DNA from: Streptomyces sp. YPW6 | GTDB lineage: Bacteria > Actinomycetota > Actinomycetes > Streptomycetales > Streptomycetaceae | DNA: 64,000 bases | Direction of reading: 5' to 3' | Assembly: GCF_018866325.1 (NCBI RefSeq) | Contig: NZ_CP076457.1 | Coordinates: 6,917,001 to 6,981,000, forward strand | Part shown: one piece after another, positions 48,349-57,559 of the stretch | Layout of the letters: the number at the start of each line of letters is the position of its first letter | Position numbering within the stretch: position 1 is the stretch's first letter | The notes under the pieces: generated by a model | Database searches by the model: none | Told to the model about the DNA's origin: nothing | Seen by the model: only the letters and a program-made list of their open reading frames with translations | Program-made: the position numbers and the translations under genes

Positions 48349-49011
48349 ATGTCACGCGCCGCTCTCCTCGTCCTCGCCGACGGCCGGTTCCCCGCCGGAG
48401 GCCACGCCCATTCCGGTGGCGCCGAACCGGCCGTCGCCGAAGGGCGGATCCGGGACGCCGACTCCCTCGCCGACTTCTGCCGGGGCCGCCTGCACACCGC
48501 CGGCCTCACCGCCGCCGCCCTCGCCGCGGCGGCGGCCCACGGCCTCGACCCGCTCGCCCTCGACGAGGCCGCCGACGCCCGTACGCCCTCGCCCGCCCTG
48601 CGGGCCACCGCCCGCAAGCTGGGCCGGCAGATGATGCGGGCCGCCCGCGCCACCTGGCCGGGCCCCGAACTGGAGGCACTCGCCCTGGCCCGGCCGCGGG
48701 GGGCCCACCAGCCCGTCGTCCTCGGGCTCGCCGCGCGGTCGGCGGGCCTCGTCCCCGAGGACGCCGCGCACTGCGTCGCGTACGAGACCGTCAGCGGGCC
48801 CGCCACCGCCGTCGTCCGGCTCCTCTCCCTCGACCCCTTCCACGCCACCGCCGTCCTCGCCCGGCTCGCCCCCGAGCTGGACCGGGTCGCGGAACAGGCA
48901 GCCGAGGCAGCCCGGCAGGGCATCGACGCCCTGCCCGCCGCCTCCGCGCCGCTCCTCGACATCACCGCCGAGGCCCACGCCGCCTGGCCGGTCCGCCTCT
49001 TCGCCTCGTAA
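48349..49011 (+). CDS. ureF: Urease accessory protein UreF
   Basis: A 220-residue UreF: LLVLADGRFPAGGHAHSGGAE at the N-terminus and QPVVLGLAARSAGL and AYETVSGPATAVVRLLSLDP follow the family. UreF binds UreD and recruits UreG to apo-urease, acting in nickel insertion. It starts 15 bases after ureC and is followed by ureG. Confidence 0.93.
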   Translation: MSRAALLVLADGRFPAGGHAHSGGAEPAVAEGRIRDADSLADFCRGRLHTAGLTAAALAAAAAHGLDPLALDEAADARTPSPALRATARKLGRQMMRAARATWPGPELEALALARPRGAHQPVVLGLAARSAGLVPEDAAHCVAYETVSGPATAVVRLLSLDPFHATAVLARLAPELDRVAEQAAEAARQGIDALPAASAPLLDITAEAHAAWPVRLFAS

Positions 49012-49034
49012 CCCTCCAAGAAGCAGGAGCCCCC

Positions 49035-49708
<674 letters not shown>

Positions 49709-49712
<4 letters not shown>

Positions 49713-50491
49713 GCGTCCACGCGACGGCCCGGCTCCGCGCCGAGCCCGACGGGCGGGGCGGCACCGCCCTGCCCGTCCTGGAGAGCGCCGGCCCGCTCGC
49801 CCTGCGCCGCACCCGCTCCCCGCACTCCCCGTACGCCCGGGTCACCGTGGTCGGCGCGATGAGCGCCCCGCTGAACGGCGACCGCCTCGCCGTCGAGGCC
49901 GAGGCCGCCGACGGCGCACGCCTCACCGTCGACGCGGCCGCGGCCACGGTCGCCCTCCCGGGCCCCCGGCCGGACGCCGACCCGTCCACGTACACGGTGA
50001 ACCTGAGCGTGGGGGAGGGGGCCGTCCTGCACTGGCTCCCCGAACAGCTGGTCTCCGCACGCGGCAGCCGCCTGCACCAGACGACCCGGGTCCAACTCGC
50101 CCCCACCGCGCGCCTGCTGCTGCGTGAGGAGCAGATCCTCGGCCGCCACGGCGAGCCCACCGGCGCGCTCACCACCCGTCTCACCGTCCACCGCGCGGGC
50201 CGCCCCCTCCTCGACCAGCAACTCGCCTACGGCCCCGGCGCCCCCGGCGGCTGGGACGGCCCCGCCGTCCTCGCCGGCCGCCGCGCCGTCGGCCAACTCC
50301 TCCTCGCCGACCCGTCCTTCGAGGAGGCCCCGCTCCCCGCCCGCCTCCTCGGCCCCACCGCCGTCCTCACCCCGCTGGCCGGCCCCGCCGTCCTGGTCAC
50401 CGTGGTGGCCGAGGACGCCCGCCTGCTGCGCGGGATCCTGGACGACGCGATGCGTGAGCTGCTGGACGGGCTCAAGGAGGGCCTCGGCTGA
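49709..50491 (+). CDS. ureD: Urease accessory protein UreD (UreH)
   Basis: A 260-residue UreD: VTVVGAMSAPLNGDRLAVEAEAADGARLTVDAAAATVALPG and WLPEQLVSARGSRLHQTTRVQL are the family's beta-rich core. UreD is the scaffold that holds UreF and UreG on the apoenzyme. The GTG start lies in the ureG stop (GTGA). Its position last in the operon, after ureG, is the usual order in streptomycetes. A longer upstream frame is out-of-frame shadow. Confidence 0.9.
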
Positions 50492-50638
50492 CTCCGCTCA
50501 GCGAACGTCCTTCACCGGTTATGGGTTCGGTAAAGAAACAGGTGTACGCCCTGGCCCCAGGCGTCCCGCAGACGAAAGGATCCCCGCGACGTACCGATGA
50601 CCACGCCGCCCGCTCGGCGGCGGATCGGATGAAGGGGG

Positions 50639-52228
50639 ATGCACGTGACACGTACGACTGCGCTCGGCTCGGCCGGGGCCCTCGTCGCGGCCACGCTCAT
50701 AGCCGGGGCGATGGCCGCCCCCGCGGCGAGCGCCGACGGCCGCCATCACGGCCGGGGCGACGCCGAGGCACGCGGGGCCGCCGTCGCGGCACAGCGGGCG
50801 GCGAAGACCGGGATCGACTGGCAGGACTGCCCGGCGGACTGGGGTCTGACCGCACCCATCCAGTGCGGCTGGGTGACCGTGCCGCTCGACTACGCCAAGC
50901 CGAACGGCAAGAAGATCAAGCTCGCCGTCGACCGGCACGTCAGTACCGGCACGCAGCGCGAGCGGCAGGGCGCCCTGCTCTACAACCCGGGCGGGCCCGG
51001 TGGTTCGGGACTGCGCTTCCCCGTCCGGATCACCGCGAAGAGCCCGCTCTGGACGAAGACCGCGCGGGCGTACGACTTCGTCGGCTTCGACCCCCGCGGC
51101 GTCGGCCACTCGGCCCCGATCTCCTGTGCCGACCCGCAGGAGTTCGTCAAGGCCCCCAAGGCCGACCCGGTCCCCGACAGCGAGGCGGACAAGCGCGCCC
51201 AGCGGAAGCTGGCCCGCGCGTACGCCGAGGGGTGCGGCGAGCGCAGCGGCGAGATGCTGCCGCACATGACGACGCCGAACACGGCACGCGACCTGGACGT
51301 CATCCGGGCCGCGCTCGGCGAGAACAAACTCAACTTCCTCGGCGTCTCCTACGGCACCTACCTGGGCGCCGTCTACGGCACCCTCTTCCCGAACCACGTG
51401 CGGCGCATGGTTCTCGACAGCGTGGTCGACCCGTCGCGCAAGAACATCTGGTACCGGGCGAACCTCAACCAGGACATCGCCTTCCAGACGCGCTGGGACG
51501 ACTGGAAGACGTGGGTCGCGCAGCACGACTCCGTCTACGGCATCGGCGACACCCCGCAGAAGGTCGAGAAGGCCTGGCTGGAGCTGCGGGCCGCCGCGAA
51601 GAAGAAGCCCATCGGGGGCGTCGTCGGGCCGGCCGAACTCATCGGCTTCTTCCAGGGCGCCCCGTACTACGACTCCGCCTGGGCTCCCACCGCCAGGACC
51701 TGGAGCGCCTACCGGGCCGGCGACACCCAGGCGCTGATCGACGCCGCAGCCCCCGACATGAGCGACCTGGCGGGCAACGCCGCGTCCGAGAACGGCAACG
51801 CCGTCTACAACGCCGTCGAGTGCGCCGACGCCCCCTGGCCCACCGACTGGCGCACCTGGGACCGGGACAACACCCGGCTCCACGAGAAGTACCCGTTCAT
51901 GACGTGGGCCAACGCCTGGATGAACCTGCCCTGCGCCACCTGGCCCGCCAGGCAGCGGACCCCGCTGGACGTGAGGACCCGCAGGGGCCTGCCGCCGGTC
52001 CTCCTCGTGCAGTCCACCCGGGACGCCGCCACCCCGTACGCGGGCGCGGTCGAACTGCACAAGCGGTTCAAGGGGTCCCGCCTCATCACCGAGCGGGACG
52101 CCGGATCCCACGGGGTCACCGGACTGGTCAACCCCTGTGTCAACGAACGGGTGGACACCTACCTGCTCACCGGGAGGACCGGCCGGCACGACGTGACGTG
52201 CACCCCGCACGCCACGCCGAAGCCGTAG
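50639..52228 (+). CDS. tap: Secreted tripeptidyl aminopeptidase-like alpha/beta hydrolase
   Basis: A 529-residue secreted peptidase. Residues 1-32 are a signal peptide (ALVAATLIAGAMAAPAASA). The alpha/beta-hydrolase core has GGPGGSGL (oxyanion), the nucleophile S237 in GVSYGTY, D462 in STRDAATPY and H491 in GSHGVTG, with the C-terminal TAP-like domain, the layout of Streptomyces tripeptidyl aminopeptidase (Tap). It removes tripeptides from N-termini of secreted proteins. The GGGGG lies too close to the ATG; the GTG at 50645 is an alternative start. The family's usual length is close. Confidence 0.9.
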   Translation: MHVTRTTALGSAGALVAATLIAGAMAAPAASADGRHHGRGDAEARGAAVAAQRAAKTGIDWQDCPADWGLTAPIQCGWVTVPLDYAKPNGKKIKLAVDRHVSTGTQRERQGALLYNPGGPGGSGLRFPVRITAKSPLWTKTARAYDFVGFDPRGVGHSAPISCADPQEFVKAPKADPVPDSEADKRAQRKLARAYAEGCGERSGEMLPHMTTPNTARDLDVIRAALGENKLNFLGVSYGTYLGAVYGTLFPNHVRRMVLDSVVDPSRKNIWYRANLNQDIAFQTRWDDWKTWVAQHDSVYGIGDTPQKVEKAWLELRAAAKKKPIGGVVGPAELIGFFQGAPYYDSAWAPTARTWSAYRAGDTQALIDAAAPDMSDLAGNAASENGNAVYNAVECADAPWPTDWRTWDRDNTRLHEKYPFMTWANAWMNLPCATWPARQRTPLDVRTRRGLPPVLLVQSTRDAATPYAGAVELHKRFKGSRLITERDAGSHGVTGLVNPCVNERVDTYLLTGRTGRHDVTCTPHATPKP

Positions 52229-52258
52229 GACGCCCCACGGACGCGGGACCGGGAACGC

Positions 52259-53320
52259 TCAGCGGCCCCGGCCCCGGCCCCGGTCCCGCGCCGCCAGCCA
52301 GGTGTCCTCGGCCGCGTAGTCGAAGAGACCCTCGCCGTAGTTCTTCAGCATCTTCGGGAACGCCTCCCGCCAGTCGCGCCCGGCCAGCTCCCTGGCCAGC
52401 CACTCGACCGTCTCCGGCAGCGACTCCGCATAATCCGTGACGGGCCGGTATCCGAGCTGTTCCGCGGCGGCCGTCATGTCGTAGACCACCGGGTGCGCGC
52501 CGCTCCACGGGGTCTCGCCCACATGCCCCGCGGGCGGCGGGCCGTCGATCAGCACCGTCTCCGTCTCCCGCCCGAGCACCGCGTCGATCGACGACGCGAT
52601 CTCCGCGACCGTCGGCGCCCCGGGGTCCGCCGCGTTCAGCACGCGCGATCCCGGCCTGCGGGCCGCCAGCCGGATCAGCTCCGCCACGTTGGACACGTGC
52701 ACCGGATGGAAGCGGCTCTCCCCGCCGTACGCGAGGAACCGATGCCGCCGGCCGTCCAGCAGCCGCTTCACGACGTACAGCTCGCGCGGTGTGCGGCAGT
52801 ACGGCCCGTGGACCGCGCCCGCGCGCAGCACCGTGACCGGCAGAGCCCCGCCCGCCGCCAGCAGCTCCCGCTCCAGCAGGACCTTCCGCGTCCCGTACGT
52901 GGCGTCCCCCGGCGCCACCGTCGCCTGGCTCTCCGACAGGGGTACCGGGTAACGGGGGAAGCCGTCCGGCTCGGCCTGGGTGTCGAAGCTGCGGCCCTGT
53001 CCGTCCTCGTACACCGCGCCGCTGGAGATGACGACCGCCGAGCCGATCCGGTCGGCCAGCCCGGTCACCTGCCGGGCGTGCGCGCTGTCGAAGGCCACCA
53101 TGTCGACCAGGACGTCACAGCCCTCGCCCAGCGCCTTCGCCAGCGCTCCTTCCTCGTCACGGTCGAGTTTCACGGCCCTGACCCCGGCGTCCCACCGCTC
53201 GTCGCGGCCCCCGCCGCGCGAGGCCGCGGTGACCTCCCAGCCGTCGGCGGCCAGCGCGCGGACCGCGGCCCGCCCGATCTGACCCGTCGCTCCCAGCACC
53301 CATGCGTGTCCGTTGCTCAT
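52259..53320 (-). CDS. NAD-dependent epimerase/dehydratase family protein
   Basis: A 353-residue extended SDR-like protein. The NAD motif is GATGQIG (10-16), SSGAVYEDG and YGTRK carry the SDR Ser/Tyr/Lys, and FHPVHVSNVAELI a substrate-side motif. It acts on an unknown, likely nucleotide-sugar or small carbohydrate, substrate. It is leaderless: the -10 box TAGCGT lies seven bases upstream. The C-terminus ends in a basic GRGRGR run that overlaps a GC-rich hairpin region. Confidence 0.85.
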   Translation of the reverse strand: MSNGHAWVLGATGQIGRAAVRALAADGWEVTAASRGGGRDERWDAGVRAVKLDRDEEGALAKALGEGCDVLVDMVAFDSAHARQVTGLADRIGSAVVISSGAVYEDGQGRSFDTQAEPDGFPRYPVPLSESQATVAPGDATYGTRKVLLERELLAAGGALPVTVLRAGAVHGPYCRTPRELYVVKRLLDGRRHRFLAYGGESRFHPVHVSNVAELIRLAARRPGSRVLNAADPGAPTVAEIASSIDAVLGRETETVLIDGPPPAGHVGETPWSGAHPVVYDMTAAAEQLGYRPVTDYAESLPETVEWLARELAGRDWREAFPKMLKNYGEGLFDYAAEDTWLAARDRGRGRGR

Positions 53321-53327
53321 GGAAGCG

Positions 53328-53333
53328 ACGCTA
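53328..53333 (-). promoter_or_regulatory. -10 box of a leaderless promoter
   Basis: TAGCGT on the minus strand ends seven bases before the ATG of the epimerase gene; no ribosome binding site is present. Confidence 0.55.
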
Positions 53334-53384
53334 GGGGAGCGGACCCTCGGGGACGAGGCCGCTGTGCCGGTGGCGAATCCGCCC

Positions 53385-54113
53385 TCAGCGTCGCAGCTTC
53401 GGGAACTTCCTCGGCGGCGCGGCAGCCTGCTCAGCAGCCTTCACCCGGGCCGCGTACTCGTCCACGTACTCCTGGCCGGAGAGTTCGAGGATCGCGTACA
53501 TGATCTCGTCGGTCACCGCCCGGATCGCGGCCCTCTGGTTCTCCATGCCCGCGTAGCGGGAGAAGTCCAGCGGCTCGCCGAAACGGATCGCGACCCGCTT
53601 GATCTTCGGCACGACCTGGCCGGGCGGCTGGATCTCGAAGGTCCCGACCATCGCGCAGGGGATCACCGGCACCTGCGCGGTGAGGGCCATCACCGCGACC
53701 CCGACCTTGCCCTTGTAGAGCCTGCCGTCGTGCGAGCGGGTGCCCTCCGGATAGATCCCGAGCAGCTCGCCCTTGTCCAGTACGCCGAGCCCCTCGCGGA
53801 TCGCCGCCCGGCCGGCGTCCTTGCCGGACCGGTCCACCGGGATCTGGCCCGCGCTGCGGAAGAAGGCGGCCGTCAGCCGGCCCTTGATGCCCGGCCCCGT
53901 GAAGTACTCGGCCTTCGCCAGGAACGTGATGCGGCGCTTGAGGATGGCCGGCATCAGGAAATGGTCCGAGAAGGAGAGGTGATTGCCCGCGACGATCGCC
54001 GCGCCGTCCTCCGGGATGTTCTCCAGGCCCTCGATCCGGGGCCGGAACAGCAGCCGCAGCACCGGCCCCAGAACGACGTACTTCAGGATGTAATAGAACA
54101 CCTCGGGGCGCAC
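53385..54113 (-). CDS. 1-acyl-sn-glycerol-3-phosphate acyltransferase (PlsC-like)
   Basis: A 242-residue membrane-associated acyltransferase. The catalytic HxxxxD is H45-LSFSD50 in AGNHLSFSDHFLM, with the second motif GQIPVDRSGKDAG and the third YPEGTRSHDG, plus VIPCAMVGT, giving the LPLAT fold. It acylates lysophosphatidate or a related glycerol-phosphate acceptor to make phosphatidate. The GTG start is short of a good ribosome binding site; a GTG four codons downstream is possible. The next upstream genes are a small membrane protein and a CtaG-like protein. Confidence 0.85.
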   Translation of the reverse strand: MRPEVFYYILKYVVLGPVLRLLFRPRIEGLENIPEDGAAIVAGNHLSFSDHFLMPAILKRRITFLAKAEYFTGPGIKGRLTAAFFRSAGQIPVDRSGKDAGRAAIREGLGVLDKGELLGIYPEGTRSHDGRLYKGKVGVAVMALTAQVPVIPCAMVGTFEIQPPGQVVPKIKRVAIRFGEPLDFSRYAGMENQRAAIRAVTDEIMYAILELSGQEYVDEYAARVKAAEQAAAPPRKFPKLRR

Positions 54114-54160
54114 CTCGCTCTGCAGGGCCGACTCAGGACTGCGTACTACCAGGTCGTGGC

Positions 54161-54194
54161 GGTGCCGGGACCCGGCGGTCCGGGCCCCGGCACC
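54161..54194 (-). terminator. Terminator-like hairpin after the small membrane gene
   Basis: GGTGCCGGG and CCCGGCACC are perfect nine-base arms with a 16-base loop, between the small membrane protein gene and plsC-like gene on the same strand. Confidence 0.55.
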
Positions 54195-54274
54195 ACCACG
54201 CGACCGTGGCGAACCGGTCTTCCGACGCGTACCCGCCCGCGAGCACGTCAGGCGTGGTCACCCGCCGTGACGTC

Positions 54275-54433
54275 TCAGGTGTCCTGCGTGGCCAGCATGC
54301 CGATGGTGCACAGTCCCAGCACCACCCAGCCGAACCAGAGCCAGCCGCTGCTTCCCAGCGCCACCGTGTACGCGGTCACCACGACCAGCGCCCCTACGGT
54401 CAGGTATCCCATGGTCTTCGTCGATCCGGACAT
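54275..54433 (-). CDS. Small two-helix membrane protein
   Basis: A 52-residue protein (MSGSTKTMGYLTVGALVVVT start) with two hydrophobic segments of about 15-18 residues and a short charged tail (ATQDT). GAGGAGCG lies six bases before the ATG, so translation is credible. I recognise no family; similar short membrane proteins next to cytochrome-related genes are common in streptomycetes. It lies between the CtaG-like gene and plsC-like gene, same strand. It is too short to be picked up by a usual length cut-off. Confidence 0.7.
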   Translation of the reverse strand: MSGSTKTMGYLTVGALVVVTAYTVALGSSGWLWFGWVVLGLCTIGMLATQDT

Positions 54434-54499
54434 GCGCGCACGCTCCTCGTCGGCCGCGCGGCCGTTGTCCCCATGGTCACCCCGTACGCGGCCTCCGCG

Positions 54500-55450
54500 C
54501 TACTGCCCGCGCGCCTGCAAAGACGCGAGATAGGCGTTGTACGCCGCGAGCTCCTTGTCCCCGTCCCGCTCGGCGGCCCGGTCCGAGCGCCGGGCGGCAC
54601 GCTGCTCGGAGTTGTACCACTGGTAGACCAGCGCGATCAGCACGAGCACCGAGGGGATCTCGCTGAACGCCCAGGCGATGCCGCCCGCCCAGTTCTGGTC
54701 GCTCAGGGCGTCGATCCCCAGCGAGGCGGGCGGATTCTCGTACGTCTTCACCATCGGCGTCGAGGCCATCATCAGCGCGATCCCGAAGAAGGCGTGGAAC
54801 GGCATCCCCGCGAACAGCTCCAGCATCCGCATCACGTAGCCGGGGCGGTGCGGACCCGGGTCCACCCCCATGATCGGCCAGAAGAAGACCAGGCCGACCG
54901 CGAGGAAGTGCACCATCATCCCGATGTGGCCCGGCTTGGAGCCCATCAGGAAGTCGAAGACGGGCGTGAAGTAGAGCGCATAGAGGCTCGCGATGAACAG
55001 CGGGATCGTGAACACCGGATGCGTGATGATCTTCATGTACCGGCTGTGCAGCAGCTTCAGCAGCAGCTCGCGGGGCCCGGTCCGCCCCCGGCCGGCCGGC
55101 GGCAGCGCGCGCAGCGCCAGCGTCACCGGGGCGCCCAGCAGCAGGAGGATCGGCGAGAGCATGCTGATCACCATGTGCTGCACCATGTGCACGCTGAACA
55201 TGACCATGCCGTAGTCGTTGAGCTTGGTGCACATCATCAGCGCGATGCTCAGCACGCCCACCGTGAAGAAGACGATGCGGCTCACCGGCCAGTCGTCCCC
55301 GCGCCGACGCAGCCGCACGACGCCGTACCCGTACAGGGCCAGCGCCAGGGCGCAGCCGGTCAGGAAGAACGGTTCGACGGAGAGCTCCAGCCCCCGTCCC
55401 AGCGTGAACGGCGGCAGATCCATGTTCATGCCGTGCCCGCTGTGATCCAT
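54500..55450 (-). CDS. CtaG-type cytochrome c oxidase assembly protein
   Basis: A 316-residue polytopic membrane protein of the caa3-type CtaG/DUF1404 family with about seven helices. The N-terminus is His/Met rich (MDHSGHGMNMDLPP), and membrane-side VHMVQHMVISMLSP, HPVFTIPLF and HAFFGIALMMAS supply conserved histidines and methionines for copper. It probably helps copper delivery to cytochrome oxidase, as in the caa3 CtaG of Bacillus. SD GGGAGTG precedes the ATG. It is followed by the small membrane gene and preceded by the pfkA terminator. Confidence 0.85.
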   Translation of the reverse strand: MDHSGHGMNMDLPPFTLGRGLELSVEPFFLTGCALALALYGYGVVRLRRRGDDWPVSRIVFFTVGVLSIALMMCTKLNDYGMVMFSVHMVQHMVISMLSPILLLLGAPVTLALRALPPAGRGRTGPRELLLKLLHSRYMKIITHPVFTIPLFIASLYALYFTPVFDFLMGSKPGHIGMMVHFLAVGLVFFWPIMGVDPGPHRPGYVMRMLELFAGMPFHAFFGIALMMASTPMVKTYENPPASLGIDALSDQNWAGGIAWAFSEIPSVLVLIALVYQWYNSEQRAARRSDRAAERDGDKELAAYNAYLASLQARGQ

Positions 55451-55506
55451 CTGTTCACTCCCGATGGGGACACGTCCCCGTTTCGTGCCGGTTGTCCGGT
55501 CCAGAG

Positions 55507-55548
55507 TAGAACTGCCCCCGGCCGCGACCGCGGCCGGGGGCAGTTCTA
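55507..55548. terminator. Strong terminator between pfkA and the CtaG-like gene
   Basis: Perfect 20-base arms (55507-55526 and 55529-55548) with a two-base loop, immediately after the pfkA stop codon. Confidence 0.85.
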
Positions 55549-55561
55549 TGACGGCGTGTCC

Positions 55562-56587
55562 CTACAGGACGCACTCCGCCTCGGCGTAGCGCTCGGCCGG
55601 GACCGTCTTCAGCGTCTCGACGGCCTCCGCCAGCGGAACCATCACGATGTCCGTGCCGCGCAGTGCGGTCAGCATCCCGAACTCGCCCCGGTGCGCCGCC
55701 TCGACCGCGTGCCAGCCGAACCGGGTCGCCAGGACGCGGTCGTACGCGGTCGGCGTGCCGCCGCGCTGGACGTGGCCGAGGATGACCGGGCGGGCCTCCT
55801 TGCCGAGCCGCTGCTCCAGCTCGCCGGAGAGCTGTGTGGCCACCCCGGCGAACCGCTCGTGGCCGTAGATGTCCTTGACGCCCTGCTCGAACTGCATGGA
55901 GCCCTCACGCGGCTTGGCGCCCTCGGCGACCACCACGATGGCGAACTTCTTGCCCGCCGAGAACCGCTTGCCGACCAGCTCGGTCAGCTCGTCGATGTCG
56001 AAGGGGCGCTCGGGCACCACGATCGCGTGGGCGCCGGCGGCCATGCCCGAGTGCAGGGCGATCCAGCCGGTGTGACGGCCCATGACCTCGACGATCAGCA
56101 CCCGCTGGTGCGACTCGGCGGTGGTCTTCAGCCGGTCCAGCGCCTCGGTCGCGACACCGACGGCGGTGTCGAAGCCGAAGGTGACGTCGGTGGAGGCGAT
56201 GTCGTTGTCGATGGTCTTGGGGACGCCGACGATGGGCAGCCCGGCCTCTGAGAGGAGGTTGGCCGCCTTCAGCGTGCCCTCGCCGCCGATCGGGATGATG
56301 GCGTCCAGGCCCAGGTCCGCGACATGGCCGCGGGCCCGCTCCACCCCGTCGCGCAGGTGCGCGGGCTGGACGCGGGAGGAGCCGAGGATCGTGCCGCCGC
56401 GGGCCAGGATGCCGCCCACCGCGTCGAGGTCGAGCTTGCGGTAGTCCGCTTCCAGCAGGCCCTTCCAGCCGTCGTGGAAGCCGATGACCTCGTCGCCGTG
56501 GTCCACCACCGCGCGGTGCACGACGGAACGGATGACGGCGTTGAGGCCGGGGCAGTCGCCGCCGGAGGTGAGTACGCCAATGCGCAT
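55562..56587 (-). CDS. pfkA: 6-phosphofructokinase
   Basis: A 341-residue phosphofructokinase. GGDCPGLN (9-16) opens the nucleotide site, GGEGT (101-105) replaces the usual GGDGS, PKTIDND (123-129) contains the catalytic region and MGRHTGWIAL the sugar-phosphate site. Glu in place of Asp103 is common in actinomycete enzymes and may go with ATP or PPi preference; from memory streptomycete PfkA enzymes use ATP. It phosphorylates fructose 6-phosphate. The start is the ATG preceded by AAAGG; the longer frame is upstream non-coding DNA. Confidence 0.95.
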   Translation of the reverse strand: MRIGVLTSGGDCPGLNAVIRSVVHRAVVDHGDEVIGFHDGWKGLLEADYRKLDLDAVGGILARGGTILGSSRVQPAHLRDGVERARGHVADLGLDAIIPIGGEGTLKAANLLSEAGLPIVGVPKTIDNDIASTDVTFGFDTAVGVATEALDRLKTTAESHQRVLIVEVMGRHTGWIALHSGMAAGAHAIVVPERPFDIDELTELVGKRFSAGKKFAIVVVAEGAKPREGSMQFEQGVKDIYGHERFAGVATQLSGELEQRLGKEARPVILGHVQRGGTPTAYDRVLATRFGWHAVEAAHRGEFGMLTALRGTDIVMVPLAEAVETLKTVPAERYAEAECVL

Positions 56588-56646
56588 GGCCCGGAAACCT
56601 TTGCAACGTGTAAGTCGACGACCGGACCACACCGTCCGGCTGGATC

Positions 56647-56676
56647 CCCGCCACCCTACCGGCGCAGGGTGGCGGG
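56647..56676 (-). terminator. Hairpin between gatD and pfkA
   Basis: Perfect 11-base arms (56647-56657 and 56666-56676) enclose an eight-base loop. It lies after the gatD 3' repeat region and before the pfkA promoter, and probably terminates the murT-gatD transcript. Confidence 0.65.
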
Positions 56677-56701
56677 ACCGAACCGGCCGTCCGCCCAATG
56701 G

Positions 56702-56808
56702 ACTTCGCTCAACCGAGCGGAAAACCCCTCAAGCGGGCTCCGCTCAGCCGAGCGCCAAACCCCTCAGGCGGGTCTTTGCTCATGCGAGCGGAGGGCGACT
56801 CAGGCGGG
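56702..56808. repeat. Three copies of a 36-bp hairpin repeat
   Basis: Units at 56702-56737, 56738-56772 and 56773-56808 share CGCTCAnnnGAGCG followed by ACCCCTCAnGCGGG. Each contains a small hairpin (CGCTC-nnnn-GAGCG). The third copy overlaps the end of gatD. No coding function is apparent for the first two. Confidence 0.75.
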
Positions 56809-57525
56809 CTGTGTCGCGGCCGCGATCCGCTCGTTGCGCAGCGCTTCGTACCAGCTGTCGTCGGTGGGCGGCAGCGCGTTCACGTCGAGGGCCAGCTTCA
56901 GCAGCAGATCGGCGATCTGCGGGTTGCGTGCCATCACCGGACCGTGCATATACGTCCCGAAGACCGTGTCGTTGTACGCGCCCTCCGTGCCGTCGCCGGT
57001 GCCGTTGCCCCGGCCGAACCGGACCCGGGCGAACGGCCGTGCCGTCGGGCCGAGATGGGTGACGCCCTGGTGGTTCTCGAACCCGGTCAGGGGCTCCAGC
57101 CCGAGCTGCGGGTCGATGTCCCCCAGGACGTCGCCGACGCACCGCGCGCCCTCGCCGCGGGTGGAGACCACGTCGAGCAGGCCGAGGCCCTGCTCGCGCT
57201 CACCGAGGTCGTTGACGAACTCGTGGCCGAGGATCTGGTAGCCGGCGCAGACCGAGAAGATGATCGCGCCGTTGGAGGCGGCCCGGGCCAGCCCGCCGTC
57301 GCGGCGCAGCCGCTCCGCGGCGAGGCGCTGCGGCCGGTCCTCACCGCCGCCGATCAGATAGATGTCACCGGACGTCGGTACCGGCTGGTCGCTGCGCACG
57401 TCGACGCGCTGCACGTCCAGACCGCGCTGCCGGGCCCGTCGCTCCACGACCAGGGCGTTGCCCTGGTCGCCGTAGGTGCTGAGCAGGTCGGGGTAGACCC
57501 AGACCAGACGCAGACCGTTGTTCAT
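56800..57525 (-). CDS. gatD: Lipid II isoglutaminyl synthase, glutaminase subunit GatD
   Basis: A 241-residue type-1 glutamine amidotransferase. The catalytic cysteine is C93 in SVCAGYQILGHEF and the histidine H194 in TYMHGPVMARNP. Together with MurT it amidates the D-glutamate of lipid II to D-isoglutamine, needed for transpeptidation and lysozyme resistance. The ATG follows AAAGGACGAAGT. It begins 34 bases after murT and is in the same operon. A 36-bp repeat overlaps the C-terminal codons. Confidence 0.92.
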   Translation of the reverse strand: MNNGLRLVWVYPDLLSTYGDQGNALVVERRARQRGLDVQRVDVRSDQPVPTSGDIYLIGGGEDRPQRLAAERLRRDGGLARAASNGAIIFSVCAGYQILGHEFVNDLGEREQGLGLLDVVSTRGEGARCVGDVLGDIDPQLGLEPLTGFENHQGVTHLGPTARPFARVRFGRGNGTGDGTEGAYNDTVFGTYMHGPVMARNPQIADLLLKLALDVNALPPTDDSWYEALRNERIAAATQPA

Positions 57526-57559
57526 ACTTCGTCCTTTCCGGAGATGGCCGGGGCCGGGG

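Noticed and set aside
47325..49034. Extended frame in front of ureG
   Set aside because: It is antifamily shadow of ureC and ureF; UreG starts at its His-rich MHLGHTH.
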